In this document: in pieces, positions 1 to 8,011 of the stretch
Position numbering within the stretch: the stretch's first letter is position 1
Layout: every line of letters begins with the position of its first letter
From: Ruminococcaceae bacterium UBA6434
GTDB lineage: Bacteria; Bacillota; Clostridia; Oscillospirales; Acutalibacteraceae
DNA: 38,810 nucleotides
Direction: 5' to 3'
Assembly (NCBI GenBank): GCA_002437245.1
Contig: DJOQ01000017.1
Coordinates: 684 to 39,493 of the forward strand
Made by a program: the position numbers and the translations under genes
The notes under the pieces: model-generated
What the model saw: only the letters and a program-made list of their open reading frames with translations
Databases searched by the model: none
Told to the model about the DNA's origin: nothing

Positions 1-2
1 AG

Positions 3-1067
3 AGAATGGTTCCCGACTACATTTCGGAAAAAATTATGCTTGAACTTAAAATCGATAAGAACGGAAACGGCAACTGCTATACCTGTATGGGATGCCGCAG
101 CTTCTTAACTCCGTATGTAGATGAAAACGGTAAGCCCAAGTATTACGGCAGATTCAATCAGGGCGTCGTAACCATAAACCTTGTCGATGTTGCCTGCACA
201 GCCTGCCGCGGCGGCAAGGACGAAGAAAAATTCTGGAAGGTTCTCGATGAAAGACTTGAGCTTTGCCACAGAGCCCTTCAGTGCCGCCATGAAAGACTTG
301 AGGGAACTCTCTCCGACGCAGCGCCCATTCTTTGGCAGTACGGCGCGCTTGCAAGACTTAAAAAGGGCGAGCCCATCGATAAACTGCTTCACGGCGGTTA
401 CTCAACGCTGTCGCTCGGCTATGCGGGCCTCTGGGAGTGCGTTTACGAGATAACAGGCAAAAAATTAACCGAAAAAGAGGGCGAGGAGTTCGGTCTGCGC
501 GTTATGCAAAAGCTTAACGACGCCTGCGCCGAGTGGAAAGCCGCAGAGAATATAGACTATTCGATTTACGGCACGCCTCTTGAATCCACCACATACAAAT
601 TTGCCAAATGCCTTCAGAAGCGTTTCGGAATTATAAAGGGCGTTACCGACAGGAACTACATTACAAATTCCTACCATATCCACGTTACCGAAAAGATAGA
701 CGCATTCAGCAAGCTTGCACTCGAATCCAAATTTCAAAAGCTCTCACCGGGCGGCGCCATTTCGTATGTTGAGGTGCCCAATATGCAGCAGAATATCCCG
801 GCGGTACTTGAGGTAATGAAATTCATTTACAACAATATTATGTACGCCGAGCTTAATACAAAGTCGGATTATTGCCAAGTTTGCGGCTATGACGGAGAAA
901 TACAGATAGTCGAGGAGGACGGCAAGCTTGTATGGCGCTGCCCCAACTGCGGCAATGAGGATCAGTCAAAGATGAATGTCGCAAGACGTACCTGCGGCTA
1001 TATCGGTTCTCAGTTCTGGAATCAGGGCAGAACTCAGGAAATCAAAGAGAGAGTGCTTCATCTGTAA
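3..1067 (+). CDS. nrdD: Anaerobic ribonucleoside-triphosphate reductase, C-terminal part (5' end outside window)
   Basis: Class III ribonucleotide reductase reduces NTPs to dNTPs under anoxia, using a glycyl radical. The reading frame is open back to the window edge, so this is the last ~354 residues of a protein usually 600-750 long; the ATG at 6 is internal. Counting from that ATG, the fragment shows a CxxC...CxxC zinc site near residues 291-316 and the glycyl-radical motif RRTCGYIG, with the radical glycine at about 331. The stop overlaps the start of nrdG (TAATG), the usual coupling of reductase and activase. Identification is secure from the C-terminal motifs. Confidence 0.96.
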   Translation, partial: RMVPDYISEKIMLELKIDKNGNGNCYTCMGCRSFLTPYVDENGKPKYYGRFNQGVVTINLVDVACTACRGGKDEEKFWKVLDERLELCHRALQCRHERLEGTLSDAAPILWQYGALARLKKGEPIDKLLHGGYSTLSLGYAGLWECVYEITGKKLTEKEGEEFGLRVMQKLNDACAEWKAAENIDYSIYGTPLESTTYKFAKCLQKRFGIIKGVTDRNYITNSYHIHVTEKIDAFSKLALESKFQKLSPGGAISYVEVPNMQQNIPAVLEVMKFIYNNIMYAELNTKSDYCQVCGYDGEIQIVEEDGKLVWRCPNCGNEDQSKMNVARRTCGYIGSQFWNQGRTQEIKERVLHL

Positions 1068-1585
1068 TGAATTACGGTGCTATAAAAAAATGTGACATCG
1101 CAAACGGAGTGGGTGTGCGGACGGTGCTTTTTGTATCGGGCTGTACACACCACTGCAAGGGCTGCTTTCAACCCGAAACGTGGAATTTCGATTACGGCGA
1201 AAAGTACACGAAAGAGACCGAGGACGAAATAATAGAGTCCTTAAAGCCGGATTATGTGGACGGCATAACTCTTCTCGGCGGCGAACCGTTTGAGCCGGAA
1301 AATCAGCGCGAGATAGTAAAGCTGCTTCGGCGCATAAAAAAAGAATTGCCGCAAAAGACCGTGTGGAGCTTTTCCGGGTACACCTATGAAGAACTGACGG
1401 GCGACAGCCGCGCCGTGTGCGAGGTCACAAAAGAGATTCTCTCGATGCTCGACGTGCTTGTTGACGGCGAATTCGTAGAGGAAAAAAGAAATATCTCATT
1501 AAGATTTCGCGGAAGTGAAAATCAAAGACTTATTGATATGAACAAAACGCGAAAAGAGGGTAAAATCGTCCTGTGGGACAAATAA
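1067..1585 (+). CDS. nrdG: Anaerobic ribonucleotide reductase activating protein (radical SAM)
   Basis: NrdG uses a [4Fe-4S] cluster and S-adenosylmethionine to install the glycyl radical on NrdD. The protein has 172 residues, normal for the family. Radical SAM cysteines Cys26, Cys30 and Cys33 form the CxxxCxxC motif, and a GGEPF segment (the GGE SAM-binding motif) follows mid-protein. It is translationally coupled to nrdD by a one-base overlap and is followed by a strong terminator, so it ends the operon. Confidence 0.97.
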   Translation: MNYGAIKKCDIANGVGVRTVLFVSGCTHHCKGCFQPETWNFDYGEKYTKETEDEIIESLKPDYVDGITLLGGEPFEPENQREIVKLLRRIKKELPQKTVWSFSGYTYEELTGDSRAVCEVTKEILSMLDVLVDGEFVEEKRNISLRFRGSENQRLIDMNKTRKEGKIVLWDK

Positions 1586-1625
1586 AAAAGACGGATGAAA
1601 AACCGATGTTTTGCATCCGTCTTTT
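1586..1625. terminator. Bidirectional intrinsic terminator between nrdG and the lipoprotein gene
   Basis: The arms AAAAGACGGATG (1586-1597) and CATCCGTCTTTT (1614-1625) pair perfectly over 12 bp. A-rich and T-rich flanks let it work in both directions, for nrdG on the plus strand and for the convergent lipoprotein gene on the minus strand. Confidence 0.9.
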
Positions 1626-1659
1626 CAGTATCTGATGAAATTATCGGATACCGTATTTT

Positions 1660-3447
1660 TTATGAGAGAACAGTTCCGTCGGCAAGAGTAATTGTATAGC
1701 CGTTAAAGTTTATCGTGCCGTTGTTTGTGAGGCTTGTTACGGTGCAGTCGGCGGTGAGATTCCACGTGCATCCGCTGTCGATTGTAATTACCGCATTGTT
1801 TGCGACGGCTTCGCCGCCCTCATTGTTGTTTTCTATATTTACAGAACCCGTAAATACACTGCCGCCCGAAAGGGTCATATTGAGCTTTGATACAGTGTCT
1901 ACTCTTATTTTGCCCTCTAAGTTTTGCGCGTCCGCGGTAAACGTGACATCCGCACCGTTTTTGCCTGCCGTACCCCAGCCGTGCGAAGCGGAGTTGCCGG
2001 TCACATTCATTAAAAGGGCGTCGGGGTCGTTGTTTGTGAGGGTTACTCCGGAAAGAGACATTTTGCAGACCGTGTTTGTGATGTAAAACATATCGCCGTT
2101 ATATGATGTCAGCGTTCCGCCGTTCATCGCAAAAGACGAAGTGCCGACATTTGCGTCACCCGACATCGACTGATATATCATCACATTGTGTACGTTTTCA
2201 TCGGAACTTGAGCCTTTGGTATCGCTCATATTTCCGCTCACGGTGCAGTTCGTAAGAGAGATGGAGTTTTCGCCCTCTATAACGAGCGCTTCGGAGTTTT
2301 CGGCTGTCAGAACAGCGTCTTTCACGGTGATGGCGGCTGTTGAGTATACCGCAGGCGAATTGTATCCGCTGCTTTTATATGTGCCGCCGGTGACATTGAC
2401 TGTTCCGCCGCCGCGGTCTGAGCGAATGGCAGCCGATGAGTTGCCGCCGGTGCTTACGGTCAGGTTTTCGGCATTGGTTGTGCCGCCGCCCGTAGTCTGG
2501 ATTCCGCCGGAATTGTCGGCTGTGGTTGTTATGGTCGAATCGGAAATATTGACCGTCGTGCCGCTGCCGTAGCAAAATACACCGTTGCCGTTTTGGGCTG
2601 AAGAGCTTACGGTGGCGTTTTTAATATCGACAACTGCGCCGCCCTTTACGAGTACAGCCGCGTTTATACCGTAAAAATCGCCGTTCTCCGTATTTGACGA
2701 GGTGCCTGCCGATTTGTTGACGGTAATATTTTCAAGCGTTACCGATTTGCCGTCAATCAAAAGCGCGTTTTCGTCATCGCCCACGGAATAATACGCCGTA
2801 TCGGAGTATGTGCCGTCGGAGTCTATGGTATTGGCGCTTTTCGCGGTGCTGTCTGCTGCGGAAGACGAATTGCCGTTTTCGGAACTTACTTTTTCGACGC
2901 TTGTCGCTTTGCCTTTGTCGTCAAATGTGACGGTTATAATATCTCCTACTGAGAGAGCGCTTATTTCAATATTTTGTGAAGACTCTGTGACGGTGGCTTT
3001 TTTGAGATTTACTTCTGCCGTTTCACCGTTCTCGGTAAATACGGTTTTGTCGGGCGCGCCTGTGCCGGGCGCATTTCCGCCGGGAGCGCCGCTCGGTGCA
3101 TTGTCTGTGTTGCCGTTCGGTGCGTTTTGGTCAGCAGACGAATCGGAAGAAGTGCCGTCCGGCTTTTCGGGAGGAGTTTCCCCGTTTTGCGAGTCACCGT
3201 CCGGCTTTTCGGGCGGCGCTTTGCTGTCGTCCTGTCCGCTATCGCTTTGACCGCCATCGCTCGGGGGCGACGGCATCTCGGTATTTTCACTCATTTCACC
3301 GAGAGCCAGCGTAACGGTGGTTTTGTCGATTGAGGTTATTTTGCCTGTCACGGTCTTTCCCGCATATTCGGTGTTTGCCTTTGTGCAGGAGGACAGCGTA
3401 AAGGCGAGTAACAGTAATGTGCATATAATCGAGATTGCTTTTTTCAT
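1660..3447 (-). CDS. Secreted lipoprotein with disordered Pro/Gly/Asp-rich linker and predicted beta-helix domain
   Basis: The protein has 595 residues. It begins with a lipoprotein signal (MKK, hydrophobic stretch, lipobox LSSC with Cys21), so it should be anchored outside the membrane. A short module follows (GKTVTGKITSIDKTTVTLAL), then a low-complexity linker at about residues 55-130 containing PPEKPDG twice, then a second small beta module (about 135-190). From about residue 210 to the end, short Ser/Thr/Asn/Gly-rich repeats of the type VNISDSTITT and VNVTGGTYKSS indicate a right-handed parallel beta-helix. The sequence resembles the carbohydrate-binding beta-helix lipoproteins common in gut Clostridia (Cthe_2159-like); this is recalled, not searched. 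It is divergent from a two-component system and probably its target. Ligand unknown: polysaccharide or cell-surface adhesion is inference. Confidence 0.85.
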   Translation of the reverse strand: MKKAISIICTLLLLAFTLSSCTKANTEYAGKTVTGKITSIDKTTVTLALGEMSENTEMPSPPSDGGQSDSGQDDSKAPPEKPDGDSQNGETPPEKPDGTSSDSSADQNAPNGNTDNAPSGAPGGNAPGTGAPDKTVFTENGETAEVNLKKATVTESSQNIEISALSVGDIITVTFDDKGKATSVEKVSSENGNSSSAADSTAKSANTIDSDGTYSDTAYYSVGDDENALLIDGKSVTLENITVNKSAGTSSNTENGDFYGINAAVLVKGGAVVDIKNATVSSSAQNGNGVFCYGSGTTVNISDSTITTTADNSGGIQTTGGGTTNAENLTVSTGGNSSAAIRSDRGGGTVNVTGGTYKSSGYNSPAVYSTAAITVKDAVLTAENSEALVIEGENSISLTNCTVSGNMSDTKGSSSDENVHNVMIYQSMSGDANVGTSSFAMNGGTLTSYNGDMFYITNTVCKMSLSGVTLTNNDPDALLMNVTGNSASHGWGTAGKNGADVTFTADAQNLEGKIRVDTVSKLNMTLSGGSVFTGSVNIENNNEGGEAVANNAVITIDSGCTWNLTADCTVTSLTNNGTINFNGYTITLADGTVLS

Positions 3448-3532
3448 TGTGCACAGCTCCTTTCATCTTTGCTTTGCAACACAATAATATAAGCCGAAAC
3501 TAAAATTTACTTAAAGAGATAAATTTATTTTC

Positions 3533-3571
3533 TTTAGGTTCGCTTAAGGTAGTTTGCCTACTATATATAAT
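3533..3571. promoter_or_regulatory. Probable response-regulator binding repeat and promoter of the two-component operon
   Basis: TTTAGGT (3533-3539) and TTAAGGT (3544-3550) are direct repeats whose starts lie exactly 11 bp apart, the spacing usual for OmpR/PhoB-type dimers. The plus-strand promoter for the regulator has -10 TATAAT at 3566-3571, and its poor -35 (CTTAAG, 3543-3548, 17-bp spacer) lies inside the second repeat. The minus-strand promoter of the lipoprotein gene has a TATATT-like -10 near 3485-3490 and also lacks a good -35. Both directions therefore look activator-dependent. Binding is inferred from spacing only. Confidence 0.5.
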
Positions 3572-3639
3572 AGTATTTTGTCCGTCCGTTGCGGCAGGTA
3601 AAAACCGCAACGGTTTTGGAATTTAAAGGAGTATGTATT

Positions 3640-4329
3640 ATGCAGCTTTTAATAGCGGAGGATGAGCCCGACCTTGCAGAGGCGCTTACGGTATTTTTTG
3701 AAAAAAACGGATTTGCCGTTGATACGGTAAACGACGGTTTTTCCGCATACGAATATGCCGTATCGGGCGACTATGACGCCGTGATTTTAGACGTTATGAT
3801 GCCTAAAATGGACGGTTTTGAGGTGCTTCAAAAGCTTCGAGACGAGGGCGTTGATGCTCCCGTTATGATGCTCACGGCAAAAAATGCCAAGGATGACAGG
3901 ATAACAGGCTTTAATGCCGGTGCCGACGATTATCTGCCGAAGCCGTTTGAACCGGACGAGCTGATTTGCAGAGTAAGAGCTATGATGCGGCGCGGCGGCA
4001 ACTATAAGCCCGACGTGCTGTCTTTCGGTGATTTAAAGCTCGATACCTCAAGCGGCGAGCTTTCCTGCAAAGATAAGAGCGTAAGACTGAGCGGCAGGGA
4101 ATTTCGTGTTATGGAATTGTTTATGCTGTCGCCGAAACAGGTGTTCTCGGCGGAGCGGATAATGGAGCGCGTGTGGGGATATGCGAGCGACGCCGAAATC
4201 AATGTCGTTTGGGTGCATATTTCAAATTTGCGCAAAAAAATGAGCGCCGTAAATTCAACCGTGACTATACGTGCAAACCGCGGTCTCGGCTATGTGTTAG
4301 AGGAAAACAATGGTAAAGAAACTACGTAA
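3640..4329 (+). CDS. OmpR/PhoB-family response regulator
   Basis: A DNA-binding response regulator of 229 residues. The receiver domain (1-115) shows the acidic pair E7/D8, phospho-acceptor Asp51 in LDVMMPKMDGFE, Thr79 and Lys101 in LPKPF. The C-terminal winged helix (about 130-225) ends with the usual IRANRGLGYVLE. I start it at the ATG at 3640, preceded by AAAGGAG, instead of the in-frame upstream ATG at 3589, because family members begin MQLLIAEDE. It overlaps the kinase gene by 20 bp. It probably controls itself and the divergent lipoprotein through the 11-bp direct repeat at 3533-3550. Confidence 0.96.
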   Translation: MQLLIAEDEPDLAEALTVFFEKNGFAVDTVNDGFSAYEYAVSGDYDAVILDVMMPKMDGFEVLQKLRDEGVDAPVMMLTAKNAKDDRITGFNAGADDYLPKPFEPDELICRVRAMMRRGGNYKPDVLSFGDLKLDTSSGELSCKDKSVRLSGREFRVMELFMLSPKQVFSAERIMERVWGYASDAEINVVWVHISNLRKKMSAVNSTVTIRANRGLGYVLEENNGKETT

Positions 4330-5560
4330 AAAATTTATACGCATAACCATGCTGTCCGTAACGGCGGTAATGCTTTTGCTCTGCCTTACGGTAAATATTG
4401 CGAACTTTATATCGGTTAACTCCGAGGAAAAGAAAATGCTGACCGCAATAAGCGAAAACAGCGGCAGAGTGCCGTCCGCACCGACGGGGGCAAAAGACGA
4501 ACACGGCAAAGAACCGACGGGAGAGCCGAAAAGAGGTCAGTTTACCGCAGAAACGCCGTATACAACACGCTATTTTATATTGAGATTTGATGACGACGGT
4601 AATTTAACCCGTGCAGAGCTGTCAAACATAGCGTCCGTAACCGCAGACGATACCGACGAGTACCTCGACGCCGCACTTAAAAAGGGCAGCGGCTTTTCAC
4701 GCTTCAAGGGATATAAGTTTTATGTGCTGTCCGTGGGCGAGAACCGAAATATGGCAATCTTTCTTGACTGTTACCGAGATATGCGTTCCGTATACTCTAC
4801 GGCGGCGATTTCTCTGGCGGCGGCGGCAGTATGTATTATTATTGTTTATGTTACCGTGGTGCTCTCGTCGCGCAGAGCCATTGACCCCGTTGTAAAAAGC
4901 TCTTTGCGCCAAAAACAGTTCGTGACTGACGCCGGCCATGAACTTAAAACGCCGATAACCGTGATAGCAACAAGTCTCTCCGTTCTCGAAATGGAGATCG
5001 GCAACAATAAATGGATTGATAAAGCGCGCTCGCAGACAGAAAAGCTTACGGAGCTTGTCAATTCGCTCGTGACGCTCTCAAAGGCGGACGAAGAACAGGA
5101 GATGCTGAAGTTTTCGGAATTTGATATAAGCTCGGCTGTTCTTGAAACCGCCGAGTCGTTTTCGGATTTTGCCGAGCAAAAAAATCATAAGCTGAATATA
5201 AGTGCGGAAAACGGCATTCTGTATAACGGCGACGAATACGCCGTGAGACAGTTGGTCTCGATACTGCTCGACAATGCCGTTAAATATGCTGCGGATAACT
5301 CCGACATTGACATTTCCGTTGCACGGCATAAAAACGGTGTAATTATAAAAACGCGCAACGGATGTGAGAATATAAGCGAGGATGATTGTAAGAAGCTGTT
5401 CGACAGATTTTACCGTCCCGACAAATCCCGTTCGGCTTCCACGGGCGGCTTCGGCATAGGGCTGTCAGTGGCAAAAAGCATTGCCGAGGGGCACAAGGGG
5501 AGCATTTCGGCGGACTGCTCCGAAAAGGGCTTTATCACCTTTTCGGTGTATCTTAAATAA
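4310..5560 (+). CDS. Membrane sensor histidine kinase
   Basis: The protein has 416 residues. TM1 (about 11-34) and TM2 (about 163-187) flank an extracytoplasmic sensor region of ~125 residues of no recognised fold. No clear HAMP domain is visible; TM2 leads almost directly into the dimerisation domain with the H-box DAGHELKTPI (phospho-His210). The ATPase part has an N-box (LLDNAVKYA), an F-box-like FDRFYRPD and a G-box GGFGIGLS. It is the partner of the overlapping response regulator. The sensed signal is unknown; the divergent surface lipoprotein suggests an envelope or carbohydrate cue. Confidence 0.95.
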   Translation: MVKKLRKKFIRITMLSVTAVMLLLCLTVNIANFISVNSEEKKMLTAISENSGRVPSAPTGAKDEHGKEPTGEPKRGQFTAETPYTTRYFILRFDDDGNLTRAELSNIASVTADDTDEYLDAALKKGSGFSRFKGYKFYVLSVGENRNMAIFLDCYRDMRSVYSTAAISLAAAAVCIIIVYVTVVLSSRRAIDPVVKSSLRQKQFVTDAGHELKTPITVIATSLSVLEMEIGNNKWIDKARSQTEKLTELVNSLVTLSKADEEQEMLKFSEFDISSAVLETAESFSDFAEQKNHKLNISAENGILYNGDEYAVRQLVSILLDNAVKYAADNSDIDISVARHKNGVIIKTRNGCENISEDDCKKLFDRFYRPDKSRSASTGGFGIGLSVAKSIAEGHKGSISADCSEKGFITFSVYLK

Positions 5561-5572
5561 TGCGCGCCGCGC

Positions 5573-5601
5573 TTGTTATATTCGGCACGTTATGTTATAA
5601 T
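5573..5601 (+). promoter_or_regulatory. SigA-type promoter of the aminotransferase-rsmA operon
   Basis: TTGTTA (5573-5578), a 17-bp spacer and TATAAT (5596-5601). Transcription should begin near 5608, after the ATG at 5604, which excludes that ATG as the start. A small GCGC-GCC-GCGC hairpin just upstream (5562-5572) could weakly terminate the kinase transcript. Confidence 0.75.
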
Positions 5602-5627
5602 CAATGTCAAAGGAGATGCAAAATATT

Positions 5628-6815
5628 ATGGAATATGTATTTTCAGACAGGGTTTCGGCACTTCAGCCGTCCGCAATCCGTGAAATATTAAAGGCTACGG
5701 CAGACCCCGCAATAATTCCGTTTGCCGCGGGAAATCCCGACGTAGCGGCGTTCCCCGTAGACGATGTAAGACGTATCAGCGCAAAAATTTTTGAGGACGA
5801 GCCTATAACGGCGCTTCAGTACGGCGTTACCGAGGGTTATGAGCCGCTCAGAAAAACCGTCGCCGATTATATGAAGAAAAAGAACAACATAGGAAGAGAC
5901 TTCGATAAGCTTATCATAACCTCGGGCGCTACTCAGGTTATGGATTTGGCAACGAAATCACTCTGTAATTTCGGCGATATAATCGTATGCGAAAATCCGT
6001 CGTTTATCGGCTCGCTTAACTGCTTCCGCTCTTACGGCTGCAAGCTTAAGGGCGTGCCTGTTGAGGCAGACGGTATGGATATGAACGCCCTTGAAAAAGT
6101 CCTTAAAGAAAATAAAAATGTGCGTTTCATTTATACCATACCCAATTTCCAAAATCCGTCGGGCAGAACCATGTCGCTCGAAAAGAGAAAGACTTTGTAT
6201 GATCTTGCAAAAAAATACGGCGTGTTGATTTTGGAGGACAATCCCTACGGCGATTTGCGCGTGTCGGGTGAAAATATCCCCTGTGTCAAAAGTATGGATG
6301 AGGACGGTATCGTTATATACGCCGGCTCTTTCTCAAAGGTCTTGGCGCCGGGTATTCGTGTTGCCTACGCAATAGCTCCCGAGCCGATAGTCTCAAAAAT
6401 GACCGTCTGCAAACAGGGCCAGGATGTTCACACGGCAATGTTTAATCAGATGCTTGTATACGAGTGGATGAGTACCACCGATTTTGAAGCGCATATAGGC
6501 AAAATCTGCGATATTTATCGCCGCAAGATGACTCTTATGTGCGACCTTATAGATGAAAAGCTCGGCGACTTCGTGTCATATGTACGTCCCGAGGGCGGAA
6601 TGTTTGTTTGGTGCGAGCTTCCCGAAAAAATCGATATGCTCGACTTTGTCAAGCGCGCCATAAAGGAAAAGGTGGCTGTTGTTCCCGGCACCGCATTTAT
6701 GGTGGAAGACGGCGATACCACTAACTGTTTCCGTATGAATTACACTACACCCTCCGATGAAAATATCATACTCGGTATGGAAAGACTCGAAAAGGTAAAA
6801 AAAGATGTCTGTTGA
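5628..6815 (+). CDS. PLP-dependent aminotransferase, class I/II (2-aminoadipate/aromatic-type fold)
   Basis: A fold-type I aminotransferase of about 395 residues. It shows the substrate/PLP motifs PNFQNPSG, LEDNPYGDLR and the Schiff-base lysine in AGSFSKVLAPGIRVAY, and an N-terminal FAAGNPD segment. This pattern is typical of the LysN/MocR-related group acting on 2-aminoadipate, aromatic or branched-chain amino acids; the exact substrate cannot be read. The start is the ATG at 5628: AAGGAG (5610-5615) precedes it, whereas the upstream in-frame ATG at 5604 lies before that site and before the predicted transcript start. Its 3' end overlaps rsmA by 11 bp. Confidence 0.9.
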   Translation: MEYVFSDRVSALQPSAIREILKATADPAIIPFAAGNPDVAAFPVDDVRRISAKIFEDEPITALQYGVTEGYEPLRKTVADYMKKKNNIGRDFDKLIITSGATQVMDLATKSLCNFGDIIVCENPSFIGSLNCFRSYGCKLKGVPVEADGMDMNALEKVLKENKNVRFIYTIPNFQNPSGRTMSLEKRKTLYDLAKKYGVLILEDNPYGDLRVSGENIPCVKSMDEDGIVIYAGSFSKVLAPGIRVAYAIAPEPIVSKMTVCKQGQDVHTAMFNQMLVYEWMSTTDFEAHIGKICDIYRRKMTLMCDLIDEKLGDFVSYVRPEGGMFVWCELPEKIDMLDFVKRAIKEKVAVVPGTAFMVEDGDTTNCFRMNYTTPSDENIILGMERLEKVKKDVC

Positions 6816-7674
6816 TTTAGCCGATATAAATACGGTAAAGTCCGTTCTCTCGCGGCACGGATTTGCGTTTTCCAAAGCTCTCGGGCAAAACTTTTTGATT
6901 GACGGCAGCGTTTGTCCGCGTATGGCGGAGGCCGCGGCAAAAGACGAGTCTTACGGAGTGCTTGAAGTCGGACCCGGCATAGGGGTACTGACGAGCGAGC
7001 TTTCAAAGCGCGCCAAAAAGGTCGTCTCGGTAGAACTTGACAAGCGGCTCTTGCCGGTGCTTCACGAAACGCTCGGTGACTGCAATAATGTGGAAATAGT
7101 AAACGACGATATTTTAAAGCTTGATTTAAAAAAGCTTATATCCGAGAAGTTCGCCGATTGCAGCGCGGTGACGGTGTGCGCGAATTTGCCGTATTATATC
7201 ACCTCGCCTGTAATTATGAAGCTGCTGTCCGAGCAGCTGCCGCTAAAAAAAATCGTGGTTATGGTTCAAAAAGAGGCGGCAGACAGATTTTGCGCCGTAG
7301 TCGGCGGTAAAAATTCGGGCGCGGTAACGGTAGGCGTAAATTATTATGCCGATGCAAAGCTCTTGTTCCCCGTTCCGAGAGAGAGCTTTATACCGAGCCC
7401 TAAGGTTGACAGCGCGGTGATTGAATTAACGCTCCTTGACGGCAAAAGGGTGACGCCGAAGAGCGAAAAGATATTTTTTAATACGGTCAAGGCGGCATTT
7501 TCAATGCGCCGTAAAACGGCTGTGAACGGCTTGTCGGGCGGACTTTGCATACCTAAGGAGAGAGCCGCGGCGGCAATAGAGCGTGCGGGGCTGTCGCCTA
7601 CGGTGAGAGCGGAAAAGCTCTCAATGGAAGAGCTTTCACGGCTCTCCGATGAAATAGGAAAGGAGCTTAATTGA
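6805..7674 (+). CDS. rsmA: 16S rRNA (adenine1518-N6/adenine1519-N6)-dimethyltransferase
   Basis: RsmA (KsgA) dimethylates two adjacent adenines near the 3' end of 16S rRNA during late 30S assembly. The 289 residues include the family signatures KALGQNFLID (N-terminal), the SAM-binding EVGPGIGVLT and the catalytic NLPYYITSP. Length is normal. The gene overlaps the preceding aminotransferase by 11 bp and the following TSCPD gene by one base, so the three genes are likely one transcript. Confidence 0.97.
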   Translation: MSVDLADINTVKSVLSRHGFAFSKALGQNFLIDGSVCPRMAEAAAKDESYGVLEVGPGIGVLTSELSKRAKKVVSVELDKRLLPVLHETLGDCNNVEIVNDDILKLDLKKLISEKFADCSAVTVCANLPYYITSPVIMKLLSEQLPLKKIVVMVQKEAADRFCAVVGGKNSGAVTVGVNYYADAKLLFPVPRESFIPSPKVDSAVIELTLLDGKRVTPKSEKIFFNTVKAAFSMRRKTAVNGLSGGLCIPKERAAAAIERAGLSPTVRAEKLSMEELSRLSDEIGKELN

Positions 7675-7928
7675 TGTATAGCTATAAGACTAAAGGAACC
7701 TGCTCAAGGCAGATAGATGTGGAGCTTGACGGAGACATTATTAAAGACGTTAAGTTTTACGGCGGATGCAACGGAAATCTTCAGGGAATTTCGGCGATAG
7801 TTCGCGGCAAAACCGTGGAAGAGGTTGAAAAGGCTTTTTCGGGAATCAAGTGCGGATTAAAAAACACATCTTGTCCCGACCAGCTTGTCTGTGCGCTGAA
7901 AGAAGCCAAGGCTCACGAGGGCAAATAA
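7674..7928 (+). CDS. TSCPD domain-containing protein (TIGR03905-type)
   Basis: A protein of 84 residues with the eponymous TSCPDQL motif near residue 64 and conserved cysteines, including one in GTCSRQID and one in GGCNGN. The domain is also found at the C terminus of some vitamin B12-dependent ribonucleotide reductases; the stand-alone form is uncharacterised and its cysteines suggest metal or redox chemistry. I choose the ATG at 7674, eight bases after AAAGGAG (7659-7665) and overlapping the rsmA stop (TGATG), over the adjacent TTG at 7671. Confidence 0.9.
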   Translation: MYSYKTKGTCSRQIDVELDGDIIKDVKFYGGCNGNLQGISAIVRGKTVEEVEKAFSGIKCGLKNTSCPDQLVCALKEAKAHEGK

Positions 7929-7954
7929 CCCGAAACCGAACAATAATTATAATA

Positions 7955-7992
7955 AAAAGACGTCATCAAGCAAATGCTTGATGACGTCTTTT
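7955..7992. terminator. Bidirectional intrinsic terminator
   Basis: A perfect 17-bp stem (7955-7971 with 7976-7992) around a four-base loop, with core GACGTCATCAAGC and A/T tracts on the outside. It ends the aminotransferase-rsmA-TSCPD transcript and the convergent glycogen phosphorylase transcript. Confidence 0.93.
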
Positions 7993-8011
7993 GCGTTGTG
8001 ACGCAGGGATT

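Noticed and set aside
1715..3333. Several long open frames opposite the lipoprotein gene
   Set aside because: They mirror a GC-biased repetitive coding region, have no ribosome binding sites and conflict with the clear lipoprotein on the other strand.
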